Source: an uncultured Helicobacteraceae bacterium (GTDB taxonomy: Bacteria; Campylobacterota; Campylobacteria; Campylobacterales; Helicobacteraceae). From it: a DNA stretch of 64,000 nt. The stretch covers positions 1 through 64,000 of the forward strand of contig CAJTQL010000006.1 in the NCBI GenBank assembly GCA_910578285.1. The letters run 5' to 3'. A model generated the notes under the pieces. That model had not been told where the DNA came from. It searched no databases and saw nothing but the letters and a program-made list of their open reading frames with translations. A program made the translations under genes and the position numbers. Below are positions 7,816 through 16,030 of the stretch, in pieces. How positions within the stretch are numbered: position 1 is the stretch's first letter; each line of letters begins with the position of its first letter.

Positions 7816-8233
7816 GATGTTTTGCCTTATAACGATTGAGAAGCACATTGACGCGGCGCAAGAGCAAGTGGTATGCCATAAGCGTTGGAATCGCAACAAA
7901 AAGCCCAAGCGCTGTGGCTTTGAGCGCTAATGATAGCCCAAGCATAATGCTTTTGACATCCATTCCTTCATTCTGCCCCATATCATAGAAGGTAATCATC
8001 ACACCAATCACCGTTCCCAAAAGTCCAACATACGGAGCATTGGAATAGATGATATGCAGAATCGAGAGGTTGTTGGTGAGCGATTCTTCGAGCTCCTCTT
8101 CGCATGGATATTGCGCAATATCGACCTTGCTCAAAAATAAAATCCGCTCCACGCTAAACCAGCATGCCACAAAGCTCATGATTCCGAGTATGGCAAAAAT
8201 GATGATGTCGATATATTCTTTCAAAAACTCCAC
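7799..8233 (-). CDS. exbB: ExbB-type biopolymer transport protein
   Basis: Proton-channel subunit of the TonB motor, about 144 residues. TM helices at about 8-30, 73-95 and 105-130 after the start; YSNAPYVGLLGTVIGVM and LSLALKATALGLFVAIPTLMAY are the family signatures. GTG at 8231-8233 is chosen as start because AAAGGAG lies 5 bases upstream; the frame continues upstream to 8305 but would begin before the promoter -10. First gene of the exbB-exbD-tonB operon. Confidence 0.9.
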   Translation of the reverse strand: MEFLKEYIDIIIFAILGIMSFVACWFSVERILFLSKVDIAQYPCEEELEESLTNNLSILHIIYSNAPYVGLLGTVIGVMITFYDMGQNEGMDVKSIMLGLSLALKATALGLFVAIPTLMAYHLLLRRVNVLLNRYKAKHHENAA

Positions 8234-8251
8234 AGCCACTCCTTTATTGTT

Positions 8252-8295
8252 ATGATAATCATTTGCTTTATACTCTTTTTTATTCCATTTGTCAA
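8252..8295 (-). promoter_or_regulatory. Sigma70-type promoter with Fur-like box for exbB-exbD-tonB
   Basis: On the minus strand TTGACA (8290-8295) and TATAAA (8267-8272) are separated by exactly 17 bases, and AAATGATTATCAT (8252-8264) lies at the predicted transcription start. The latter resembles half of a Fur consensus (TGATAATCATTATCA). Iron or nickel repression of the TonB system would fit, but operator identity is inferred. Confidence 0.5.
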
Positions 8296-8319
8296 GCCAT
8301 ATCACGATATATCAATATA

Positions 8320-8328
8320 TTGTATAAT
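8320..8328 (+). promoter_or_regulatory. -10 element for the hydrolase gene
   Basis: TTGTATAAT about 38 bases before the ATG at 8367; divergent from the exbB promoter. ACAAGGAG supplies the ribosome site. Confidence 0.45.
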
Positions 8329-8366
8329 AAAAAACAGCAAAATAGGCTCATTACAAGGAGAATCGC

Positions 8367-8936
8367 ATGGTTTTTGTCGTTCATGGCTATGACAGCTCGC
8401 CGCAGAAAAATTGGTTTATGTGGCTACAATCACAACTCGCAAAGGCAGAGATTCCAACACAGATTTTGGCAATGCCCAATCCACAAACGCCAAATCTCGC
8501 CGACTGGATAGAGCATCTGCAACATTGCGCGCCCTCGCTAGGCGCACATGATGTATTCGTTGCGCATTCACTAGGCTGCATCGCCACATTGCAATTCTTG
8601 CAGGTTGCAAAATATGAAAAACTCGGCGGAATCGTGCTTGTCGCGGGATTTTTCGAGCCTGTTGCGGGGCTTGAAAATCTGCATTCTTTCACCACGCCCA
8701 CACTTTACTTCGAGGCATTACGTGCAAAAATCCACAGCCGCACAGTGCTTGCCGCGCGCGATGATTGCATTGTTCCGTTCGCGCTCACACAAAATCTCGC
8801 ACAGAATCTCGCGGCGGATTTGATGATTTATGAAAAAGGCAATCATTTTATGGATAGCGATGGTTTTGTGCGTTTACCCATTGTAGAATTTTTGGTGCGC
8901 GATTGTCTCGCCGAGCAGAGGCGAGACAAAACTTAG
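8367..8936 (+). CDS. RBBP9/YdeN-family alpha/beta hydrolase
   Basis: 189-residue small cytoplasmic serine hydrolase. The N-terminus VFVVHGYDSSPQKNWFMWL is the family HGY..S...W..WL motif; AHSLGC (about 67-72) carries the nucleophilic Ser with Ala in place of the first Gly, usual for this family; ARDDCIVP provides the acid residue and GNHF the histidine. Substrate unknown in general for these proteins. Monocistronic, convergent with the next gene. Confidence 0.85.
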   Translation: MVFVVHGYDSSPQKNWFMWLQSQLAKAEIPTQILAMPNPQTPNLADWIEHLQHCAPSLGAHDVFVAHSLGCIATLQFLQVAKYEKLGGIVLVAGFFEPVAGLENLHSFTTPTLYFEALRAKIHSRTVLAARDDCIVPFALTQNLAQNLAADLMIYEKGNHFMDSDGFVRLPIVEFLVRDCLAEQRRDKT

Positions 8937-8959
8937 CCGCCGCTAGTTTACAAGCACAA

Positions 8960-10261
8960 CTAGCCATTGATGCTTTGAGCGCCAAGCAAGCCATTTTGTT
9001 GAGTGTTGTTGCTATATGCGTCCACAACCTTTTTGGCGTCCACTGGAGCCTGCTCTTTGTCTTGATTCTTAAGCTGCTCGAGCAACAAATCAAGCGAGCT
9101 TTGCTGTTTCGCAATCGCCACGCTTTGCGTGTAGCTAAACGCGCTGTAGCGCATTGTGCCATTTGCGTCATGTGTTTGTGCATAAAAGAGGCTTTGCATA
9201 TGCGAAAACCACACAATGCCCGTTCCTTGCTCACCAAGCCCAAGCAGATTATCGAGATTGGGCTTCCAATTCTGCAATGCGCTTTGATTAGAATTGTCAG
9301 CAGGGAGATGTGCAGAATCTGCAGAATCGCCCTGTTTTTTGCCCAAAATGCCTGCAATCATGTCATCTTTGAAAATGCGCAATCCCTCAAGCAACGAGCC
9401 AAGCCCTTCGCCCAAAGCCGTTTTTGCGAGGTCGCCAAAGACGGGGTCGCCCGTGATTTGGTTGCTTGCGCCAAGATTATCGAGATAGAGTCCAAGCGGT
9501 GAGCCCAAAAGTTCGCTACCATCGCCCTCAAAATTGAGCGCAAGCGGATTGCCATCTTGCAATTGCTGCATAATCTCTGGAGTGAGCGTATCCGCCCCGC
9601 CCGTAACACGTGTGTAAAGGCTGTGTGTCAATGTGATATTCGCTTCGATATCGAACGTTTTGCCATTTTGGTCAGTAACCGAACCCTTGAACACGAAGCT
9701 ATAACTATTGCTATACATCAGTTCCTGCGTTGCTTGTCCGGTAACGTTATCATAACTTGCTGTATAGCTCGCTGTCGTGGTTTGTTGGAAGTTTGTCATT
9801 GGAATCAGATTGAAATCTTGAATCGTCAGCCCATTGCTTGCACTTTGCTGTTGTGGCTTCTCTGTTTTGGCAAGATCTTCTGCTTCTTTTGCTTCTTCTG
9901 CCTTTTTTGCAGCTTCTTCTGCTTCTTTTGTCGAGTCTTGCGGTTGGGCAATTTTTATCGAATCAAGCAATGACGTGCCGCCCTGCTGATTGCTATGAGT
10001 CTCGCGCCAAGCTTGGGCAATCTTGCTAAAGCTTTCAAGCGCTTTTTTAGCAAAATCTTGCTGCAATTTCTCCATCGCTGTGGGTTCGCTTTCTTTTGCG
10101 AGCTGCTCACGCAGCACAGCAATCGGGTCTTTTTTGCCCACAGCATTTTCGTCTGTGTTTTGCGATTCTGTGTTTTGTTGATGAGTCGCTTCTTCGGGTT
10201 TTTGCCACGCATCTGCGAGTGTGCGCGGAGTAAAAGGTGAGTTAATAGAGCCAATTTGCAT
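8960..10261 (-). CDS. Uncharacterised 433-residue protein with Glu/Lys/Ala-rich segment
   Basis: Not recognised. No signal peptide or TM helix. Residues about 1-70 are Gln/Glu-rich; 110-140 is a charged Ala/Glu/Lys run (EAEEAAKKAEEAKEAED) likely to form a coiled coil; 150-230 is Ser/Thr/Tyr-rich with beta character (TASYTASYDNVTGQATQEL, then a NGKTFDIEANITL strand). LALNFEGDGSELLGSPLG weakly recalls the DxDGDG-like motif of calcium-associated exported proteins. The C-terminal part (YAQTHDANGTMRYSAFSYTQ) is again Tyr/Ser-rich. Clean ribosome site AAGGAG before ATG. The composition resembles surface or flagellum-associated proteins, but nothing near it supports a function. Confidence 0.7.
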   Translation of the reverse strand: MQIGSINSPFTPRTLADAWQKPEEATHQQNTESQNTDENAVGKKDPIAVLREQLAKESEPTAMEKLQQDFAKKALESFSKIAQAWRETHSNQQGGTSLLDSIKIAQPQDSTKEAEEAAKKAEEAKEAEDLAKTEKPQQQSASNGLTIQDFNLIPMTNFQQTTTASYTASYDNVTGQATQELMYSNSYSFVFKGSVTDQNGKTFDIEANITLTHSLYTRVTGGADTLTPEIMQQLQDGNPLALNFEGDGSELLGSPLGLYLDNLGASNQITGDPVFGDLAKTALGEGLGSLLEGLRIFKDDMIAGILGKKQGDSADSAHLPADNSNQSALQNWKPNLDNLLGLGEQGTGIVWFSHMQSLFYAQTHDANGTMRYSAFSYTQSVAIAKQQSSLDLLLEQLKNQDKEQAPVDAKKVVDAYSNNTQQNGLLGAQSING

Positions 10262-10385
10262 AAGAACTCCTTAGTTTAATTGTGAAATATGCTCATAGAC
10301 CATATCGTCTTTTTGTGAGAATTTCTTGAATCTTGCTTGCATTTTTTCCAAGAAATTCTTACTACTCGGGATTATAGCGCAAATC

Positions 10386-10394
10386 TGCTAGAAT
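10386..10394 (+). promoter_or_regulatory. Extended -10 promoter for nadC
   Basis: TGCTAGAAT 27 bases before the nadC ATG at 10421; AAAGGGG is the ribosome site. Its position also argues against the longer reading frame starting at 10337. Confidence 0.6.
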
Positions 10395-10420
10395 CGACAA
10401 AACAACACAAAGGGGTAACG

Positions 10421-11251
10421 ATGGCACAAAATGAAATTGTTGATTTTGTGGCAGAGATTCTACGCGAAGATATTGGAAGAGGCGATATATTCACACTTTT
10501 GGGGCTAAACCAAAATGCCACAGCAAAAATATATGCAAAAGAAGATGGCGTGCTTTCGGGCTGTATCTATGCAGACGCGCTCGCAAGCCTCTGTGACATA
10601 CACGTGCAATGGCACAAGCATGATTCACAATCCTTTGCAAAAGGCGAGATTCTCGCGAGTGTGCAAGGCAATGTGAGTCAGATTCTTCTTATTGAGCGCT
10701 GCTTTCTCAACCTCTTGCAACACAGCAGCGGAATCGCCACACTCACACAACAATTTAAACTTGCACTTGATGATGACAAAATTTTATTGCTCGACACACG
10801 CAAAACACGCCCCTTGTTACGTGTTTTTGAGAAATACTCGGTGCGCAACGGCGGGGGTTGCAACCATCGTTTTGGGCTCGATGATTGCATGATGATAAAA
10901 GACACACACAGAGCACAACTTGGCAACCTCAAAGATGCGATAGAACACATTCGTGCGCAATGTTGGACGCTATGTATCGAAGTCGAATCTGAAACTTTCA
11001 AGCAATTCTGCGAGGCAGTCGATTGTGGTGCAGACATCGTGATGTGCGACAATATGGACATCGAACAGATTCGCCGTTGTGTTGCCTACCGCAACACATA
11101 CGCGCCCCATGTGCGAATCGAGGCAAGCGGCGGAATTGGGCTGCACAATATCGCTAATTATCGCAATCTTGGCATAGACGCATTGAGTGTTGGGGCAATC
11201 ATTCACCATGCCGTTTTCATCGATATGAGCATGAAAATGGAGCCATTTTGA
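10421..11251 (+). CDS. nadC: Nicotinate-nucleotide pyrophosphorylase (quinolinate phosphoribosyltransferase)
   Basis: Converts quinolinate and PRPP to nicotinate mononucleotide in de novo NAD synthesis. 276 residues from ATG 10421 (MAQNEIVDFV). Family motifs: LREDIGRGDI near the N-terminus, LLDTRKTRPLLRVFEKYSVRNGGGCNHRFGLDD (catalytic Arg/Lys and His region, about 127-159), IEVE and the C-terminal EASGGIGLHNI with DALSVGAI phosphate-binding loops. The stop is overlapped by the thiL start (TTGA). Confidence 0.95.
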   Translation: MAQNEIVDFVAEILREDIGRGDIFTLLGLNQNATAKIYAKEDGVLSGCIYADALASLCDIHVQWHKHDSQSFAKGEILASVQGNVSQILLIERCFLNLLQHSSGIATLTQQFKLALDDDKILLLDTRKTRPLLRVFEKYSVRNGGGCNHRFGLDDCMMIKDTHRAQLGNLKDAIEHIRAQCWTLCIEVESETFKQFCEAVDCGADIVMCDNMDIEQIRRCVAYRNTYAPHVRIEASGGIGLHNIANYRNLGIDALSVGAIIHHAVFIDMSMKMEPF

Positions 11252-12198
11252 GTATCGAATCGGGCTTTTTGCGCTACTTGCATGTGCAAATCGGCGATGA
11301 CGCCGCGACACTCGGCGAGCTCGTTTGTGCATGTGATAGTTTTGTCGAGGGGAGTCATTTTCGGCGCGATTGGTTGAGCCTTGCAGAGATTGCACACAAA
11401 GCCCTAAGTGTCAATGTCTCCGACATCTATGCTATGGGCGCGATTCCTTGCATTGCGCTTTTGTGCATCAGTATTCCGCCGCAAACAAACACACACGAGC
11501 TGCGCGAGCTCGCACTCGCCGTACGTAATGCATGCACACAATACCAAATCGCTCTCATCGGTGGCGACACAATCGCCGCACCACTACTTGGCTTGCATTT
11601 TACGTTGTTTGGTCGCAAGGGTGATGTGCGCGAGATTCTCTGTGCCTCCGTGCCACAGCGCACACCACTTGTGCATGCATTGATGTTGGCACAGATTCGT
11701 TTGCAAAAAGATGAGACGCACAAAAATCGACATATGCAGCCGCGCTCCAAATCGTGGATTCTGCGCAAAGGTGTGATGCGCGGTGATGTGCTGTGTGTGA
11801 GCGGGAATCTTGGCAGCAGCCTGCGCACGCTCCGCTGGCTTTTGCGCAATGTCCCCTGCTCTCCTTGCAAGCGGCATGCACAATTCTATGCGCGGCGCGT
11901 GGGTTCAGAGATTCTGCCCTTTGTGAGCCGCATTGTGCACGCAGGGCTCGATATTTCAGATGGACTCTCAACCGAACTACACAGGCTCTCCAAACTCAAT
12001 CATGTCGGCTTTTTACCCATCAAAACAATGCGCAAAGAATCGATTCAAAGCGGCGAAGAATACGAAGCGCTCGTTGCAGTGCGCAAGAAGAATTTGCGCG
12101 CGCTGTTATGCAAGGCGCGTGCAAGGCGCGTGCGTTTTATGCCCATTGCGATTGCCACACGCGGCGCATACAAAGGGCATAGCAAAACATGGCACTAG
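11248..12198 (+). CDS. thiL: Thiamine-monophosphate kinase
   Basis: Phosphorylates thiamine monophosphate to the diphosphate. 316 residues. GDDAA (about 16-20) and DSFVEGSHFRRDWLS are the Mg-ATP-binding motifs; SVNVSDIYAMGAIP and LIGGDT are AIR-synthase-family signatures; the C-terminal GLDISDGLSTELHRLS is typical ThiL. TTG at 11248 is the start, overlapping the nadC stop, so the two are co-translated. The middle segment (about 140-180) is basic and atypical (KDETHKNRHMQPRSKSW). The stop shares CTAG with the convergent rpe stop. Confidence 0.9.
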   Translation: MSIESGFLRYLHVQIGDDAATLGELVCACDSFVEGSHFRRDWLSLAEIAHKALSVNVSDIYAMGAIPCIALLCISIPPQTNTHELRELALAVRNACTQYQIALIGGDTIAAPLLGLHFTLFGRKGDVREILCASVPQRTPLVHALMLAQIRLQKDETHKNRHMQPRSKSWILRKGVMRGDVLCVSGNLGSSLRTLRWLLRNVPCSPCKRHAQFYARRVGSEILPFVSRIVHAGLDISDGLSTELHRLSKLNHVGFLPIKTMRKESIQSGEEYEALVAVRKKNLRALLCKARARRVRFMPIAIATRGAYKGHSKTWH

Positions 12199-12899
12199 AC
12201 TTGAAGTGAGGAAATCGCCTTACGATAATCGTTTGCATGGAACACATAGCTACCCGCAACAACGACATCAACGCCTGCATTTTTTATTGATTCTATATTT
12301 TCATTGTGGATTCCACCATCCATTTGAATCTTGCATGATGGATTGCGCATCTCAAGTATTTTTTTGAGCCTCTCGGCTTTGCGCAAGACGATGGGCAAAA
12401 GCTTTTGCCCACCAAAGCCCGGCTCGACACTCATGAGCAAGACCATATCAATCTCTTCGATGAGATATTCGAGGCTTTCGAGCGATGTTTGAGGGCAAAG
12501 CGCGATAGCAGGCGAGATTCCGGCTTTGCGCAGCTGTGCGATGACGCGGCGTGGGTGATTTTCGGTTTCGATATGAAATGAGATATAGAGCGGCGCAAAC
12601 GGCACAAAATGCTCGACAAAAAAGGGGACATTTTGAACCATTAGATGAATATCAAGGGGCAATGTGGTTTGCAAATTTTGCAACACGACCCAACCAAAGG
12701 AAAAATTGGGAACAAAATGTCCGTCCATGACATCGATATGCAACCAATCTGCACCTGCATTTTGAATGGCATTCACTTCTTCTTGAAGTCTGCCAAAATT
12801 TGCGCTTAGAATACTCGGAGCAACGAGTATGCGAGAACTTGCGCAAGCTTTTTCATCGAGCATAACCCACCCTTTGTTTTTTGGAGAATCATAAGCCAC
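12195..12899 (-). CDS. rpe: Ribulose-phosphate 3-epimerase
   Basis: Interconverts ribulose-5-P and xylulose-5-P. 234 residues with VAPSILSANFGRL, the catalytic WLHIDVMDGHFVPN (Asp and His metal ligands), IDIHLMV, VEPGFGGQ and DGGIHNENI. A 15-25 residue N-terminal extension precedes the usual start; the Met at residue 13 (12863) is an alternative start. Convergent with thiL, stops overlapping. In H. pylori rpe and fbp are neighbours; here they are divergent. Confidence 0.94.
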   Translation of the reverse strand: MAYDSPKNKGWVMLDEKACASSRILVAPSILSANFGRLQEEVNAIQNAGADWLHIDVMDGHFVPNFSFGWVVLQNLQTTLPLDIHLMVQNVPFFVEHFVPFAPLYISFHIETENHPRRVIAQLRKAGISPAIALCPQTSLESLEYLIEEIDMVLLMSVEPGFGGQKLLPIVLRKAERLKKILEMRNPSCKIQMDGGIHNENIESIKNAGVDVVVAGSYVFHANDYRKAISSLQV

Positions 12900-12987
12900 A
12901 TTCGCTTAAAACACCAAATCGCAATGATATGCCAACTTTAGCAACAGCATCAAACAACAAAGTTTAAGCGATAAATCGTATCGGATA

Positions 12988-12996
12988 TGCTAGAAT
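12988..12996 (+). promoter_or_regulatory. Extended -10 promoter for fbp
   Basis: TGCTAGAAT 23 bases before the fbp ATG at 13019; AAAGG is the ribosome site. Confidence 0.6.
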
Positions 12997-13018
12997 CAAT
13001 GACTTATCAGAAAGGCTT

Positions 13019-13876
13019 ATGAAGACCATGCAAACAATCATTCAGACAATCCAACAATGTGCACCCCGCATTGCCAAACTCTTACAACAAGGCGATGCGC
13101 GTAAAAGTGGCGAGCACAATGCGAGCGGTGATGAGCAGCTCGCGCTCGATGTGCGCGCTGATTGCCTTATTGCAGACGCATTCAAAGCGCTACCTTGTGT
13201 GCGCATGATTGCATCTGAAGAGCGAGAGAATCCCGAATACGCAAACGAAAGCGCGCGCTATTGTGTCGCGTATGACCCACTCGATGGCTCGTCTGTTGTC
13301 GCATGCGATTTTGCTGTGGGCTCCATCTTTGGAATCTACGATACTGATTTTCGCGCCGATAGGCTCGTTGCTGCCGCGTATATCCTCTATGGATTCGCGC
13401 TCGAACTTGTCGTTGCGACAAACTCTGTCGTGGAACATTTCCGCTACCAAAACGATTCCTTTGTCTCTCTTGGACAGCTACAACTTGCAAAAAAAGGCAA
13501 AATCAACGCGCCCGGCGGCACACAAAAAGAATGGAGCAGCGCCCATGCAAACTTTGTCGCAAAACTCTTTGCACAAGGCTACCGCCTGCGCTATTCAGGA
13601 GCAATGGTTGCCGACTTGCACCAAATTCTCAAAAAAGGTGGCGGAATCTTTAGCTACCCCAAAAGCGACAAAGCACCACATGGCAAGCTGCGGCTACTCT
13701 TTGAACTTTTGCCCTTTGCATTCATCTATGAAAAAGCAGGTGGTGCAGCGATAGATGGCAAGGTGAGGCTGCTCGATTTGCCCGTTGCGCACACACATGC
13801 AACAAGCGCGGCATATCTTGGCAGTATCGAAGAAATTGCACTAGCGCAGCAGATTTTAGGAAGCGACAATGCATGA
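13019..13876 (+). CDS. fbp: Fructose-1,6-bisphosphatase, class I
   Basis: Gluconeogenic enzyme hydrolysing fructose-1,6-bisphosphate. 285 residues, slightly short for class I but complete. IASEE (metal-binding Glu pair), YDPLDGSS (catalytic Asp residues), LRYSGAMVADLHQIL and GGIFSYP for substrate binding, and YEKAGGAA near the C-terminus. Overlaps the next small gene by 8 bases. Confidence 0.94.
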   Translation: MKTMQTIIQTIQQCAPRIAKLLQQGDARKSGEHNASGDEQLALDVRADCLIADAFKALPCVRMIASEERENPEYANESARYCVAYDPLDGSSVVACDFAVGSIFGIYDTDFRADRLVAAAYILYGFALELVVATNSVVEHFRYQNDSFVSLGQLQLAKKGKINAPGGTQKEWSSAHANFVAKLFAQGYRLRYSGAMVADLHQILKKGGGIFSYPKSDKAPHGKLRLLFELLPFAFIYEKAGGAAIDGKVRLLDLPVAHTHATSAAYLGSIEEIALAQQILGSDNA

Positions 13877-14057
13877 CGAAGAACTTCCAGAGATTTTGCA
13901 AGAGCAATGCAACCGTCTCATTGCATGCCAAGATGAACACGCATTGCCATCATGTTTTGAGTGCCCAGAAGTCTTGGAATGCACATTGCGCAACAGCTAT
14001 ATCGATGCAGTGTATACAAGCATGAGTCAAGGAAGCAATACGGATTTTGATTTTTAG
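13869..14057 (+). CDS. Small conserved Cys-rich protein upstream of metG
   Basis: 62 residues, acidic, with four Cys arranged C-x5-C pairs: QCNRLIAC, then CFECPEVLEC, followed by SYIDAVYTSMSQG and a FDF C-terminus. I recall very similar small proteins (CFxC...C...Y(V/I)..VY.SM.KG..FDF) near housekeeping genes in Campylobacter and Helicobacter; function unknown. The Cys pattern could bind zinc. It overlaps fbp and sits 13 bases before metG, with which it is probably co-transcribed. Confidence 0.7.
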   Translation: MHDEELPEILQEQCNRLIACQDEHALPSCFECPEVLECTLRNSYIDAVYTSMSQGSNTDFDF

Positions 14058-14070
14058 GAGCAAACAAATA

Positions 14071-16017
14071 ATGAAACGAATCATCACATCGCCCATTTAT
14101 TATGTCAATGACCGCCCACATATTGGGCATGCCTACACCACAATGATTACCGATTCTCTCGTGCGCTATTTTCGACTCATCGGCGATGATGTCTTTTTTC
14201 TCACAGGCACAGATGAGCATGGACAAAAGATTGAACGAAGCGCACAAGCAAAAAACAAAACCTCAAAGGAATATGCAGATGAGGTGAGTGCGTATTTCAA
14301 AAATTTATGGGACTATTTTCAAATTAGCTACAATCGATTCATTCGCACGACAGATGATGACCATAAACGTGGTGTGCAGCACGCATTTCTCAAGATGTAT
14401 CGCAAGGGCGATATTTACAAGGGCGAATACGAGGGCAATTACTGTGTGAGCTGCGAGACTTTCGTTACATCTTTCGCGCTTGGAGACGACACACATTGTC
14501 CGGAATGCGGGCGAGACACAACGCTCATCAAAGAAGAGAGTTATTTTTTTGCATTGAGCAAATATGCGCCACGTCTGCTTGAATGGTATGCAAACAATCC
14601 CGATTGTATCCTGCCGCGCACCAAAAAAAATGAGGTGATTCATTTCGTACAAAATGACTTGCAAGACCTTTCGATTACACGTACAAGCTTTAGCTGGGGA
14701 ATCCCGCTCCCGAGCGAGCTAGGCGAGCCTAAGCATGTCATGTATGTTTGGCTTGATGCTCTACTCAACTACATCACCGCACTTGGATATGGCAACGACT
14801 CATCAAAAATGGATTATTGGCAGCATCAATATCATATCATCGGTAAAGACATTTTGCGATTCCATGCTGTCTATTGGCCTGCCTTTCTGATGAGCCTCGA
14901 GCTACCATTGCCCTCGCATATTGCCGTGCATGGTTGGTGGACTCGCAATGGCGTAAAAATGAGCAAGAGTATCGGCAATGTCATCGACCCAAAGGTTGTC
15001 GGCGATGCATATGGTACAGAAACGTTTCGGTATTTCATGTTGCGCGAAGTGCCCTTTGGGCAAGACGGCGATTTCAGCCAACGCGCGCTCATGGACAGAA
15101 TCAATTCTGATTTGAGCAACACACTCGGCAATCTCCTAAGCCGCACAACAAGCATGGCGCAAAAATTTTTTGGTGGCTCGATTCGGGCAGAATCGGCGCA
15201 GATTCGGACATTGTTTGCAACAGAGATGGACGAAATCGAAAGCATTTTAGCCTCTCTGCCAGAGCTCGCACAACAAGTTGCATTGCATCGCTACCTCGAA
15301 GAATTATGGCGCATTTTTATGCTTTCTAACGCCATGATTACGCAATATGAGCCATGGAAAATGCTCAAAGAGGGCAAAGATGAGCAAGTTCAAGCACTGC
15401 TTGTTTTGATTGCAAATGCGTTGCTCAAAGGCTTGGTGATGCTCTACCCTGTCATGCCCCAAAGCGCTCAAAAGGCATTGGCGATTGTGGGTTTTGAATG
15501 CAGCCCGACACTTTTTTTGCGCATGATAGAACGTAAAGAATGGCTCGAATCTTTCACGCTCAAAGTGTGTGAACCATTGTTTTTGCGCATTACAGAAGCA
15601 TTGATGCCAGAATCGAGTTCGTCTGCTGCACTGCTTGAGCCCAAGCATACCACAAAACCAATAGCGCAGAACAAAGAACAACAAAAACACCAACAAATTG
15701 ATGTGGAAACATTTGCTCAAAGCCAGATTCGTGTCGGCACAATTCAGCATGCCGAAAAAATTGAAAAAAGCGAAAAACTCTTGCGCCTTTTGGTTGATGT
15801 GGGCGAAGAAAAACCACGACAAATTGTCGCAGGAATTGGCAAAAGCTATGTGGCAGAATCCCTGCTTGGACAACAGGTTTGCGTACTCTGCAATCTCAAG
15901 CCCACAAAGCTTATGGGAGTGATGAGTGAAGGCATGATTCTTGCTGCAAAAGATTCGCATGGGCTCAAACTCATCGCGCCTGTGGCGCATATTACAGCGG
16001 GGTCAACAATTGGCTAA
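14071..16017 (+). CDS. metG: Methionyl-tRNA synthetase
   Basis: Charges tRNA-Met. 648 residues from ATG 14071 (MKRIITSPIYYVN), with TAGGAG upstream; an in-frame ATG 24 bases earlier lacks family support. HIGH-type motif HIGHAYTT, zinc knuckle CVSCETF...CPECG, KMSKS loop KMSKSIGNV, and a C-terminal tRNA-binding/dimerisation OB domain (about 545-648: IRVGTIQHAEKIEKSEKLL...RQIVAGIGKSY). Full length. Confidence 0.97.
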   Translation: MKRIITSPIYYVNDRPHIGHAYTTMITDSLVRYFRLIGDDVFFLTGTDEHGQKIERSAQAKNKTSKEYADEVSAYFKNLWDYFQISYNRFIRTTDDDHKRGVQHAFLKMYRKGDIYKGEYEGNYCVSCETFVTSFALGDDTHCPECGRDTTLIKEESYFFALSKYAPRLLEWYANNPDCILPRTKKNEVIHFVQNDLQDLSITRTSFSWGIPLPSELGEPKHVMYVWLDALLNYITALGYGNDSSKMDYWQHQYHIIGKDILRFHAVYWPAFLMSLELPLPSHIAVHGWWTRNGVKMSKSIGNVIDPKVVGDAYGTETFRYFMLREVPFGQDGDFSQRALMDRINSDLSNTLGNLLSRTTSMAQKFFGGSIRAESAQIRTLFATEMDEIESILASLPELAQQVALHRYLEELWRIFMLSNAMITQYEPWKMLKEGKDEQVQALLVLIANALLKGLVMLYPVMPQSAQKALAIVGFECSPTLFLRMIERKEWLESFTLKVCEPLFLRITEALMPESSSSAALLEPKHTTKPIAQNKEQQKHQQIDVETFAQSQIRVGTIQHAEKIEKSEKLLRLLVDVGEEKPRQIVAGIGKSYVAESLLGQQVCVLCNLKPTKLMGVMSEGMILAAKDSHGLKLIAPVAHITAGSTIG

Positions 16018-16030
16018 GTTAGGTTAAAGA

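Noticed and set aside
8960..9502. Long plus-strand frame opposite the 433-residue gene (8903-9502)
   Set aside because: Lies fully antisense to a better-supported gene, Ala/Arg/Cys-rich shadow composition and no ribosome site.
11221..11260. Thiamine (TPP) riboswitch before thiL
   Set aside because: thiL overlaps the nadC stop; there is no leader in which a riboswitch could lie.
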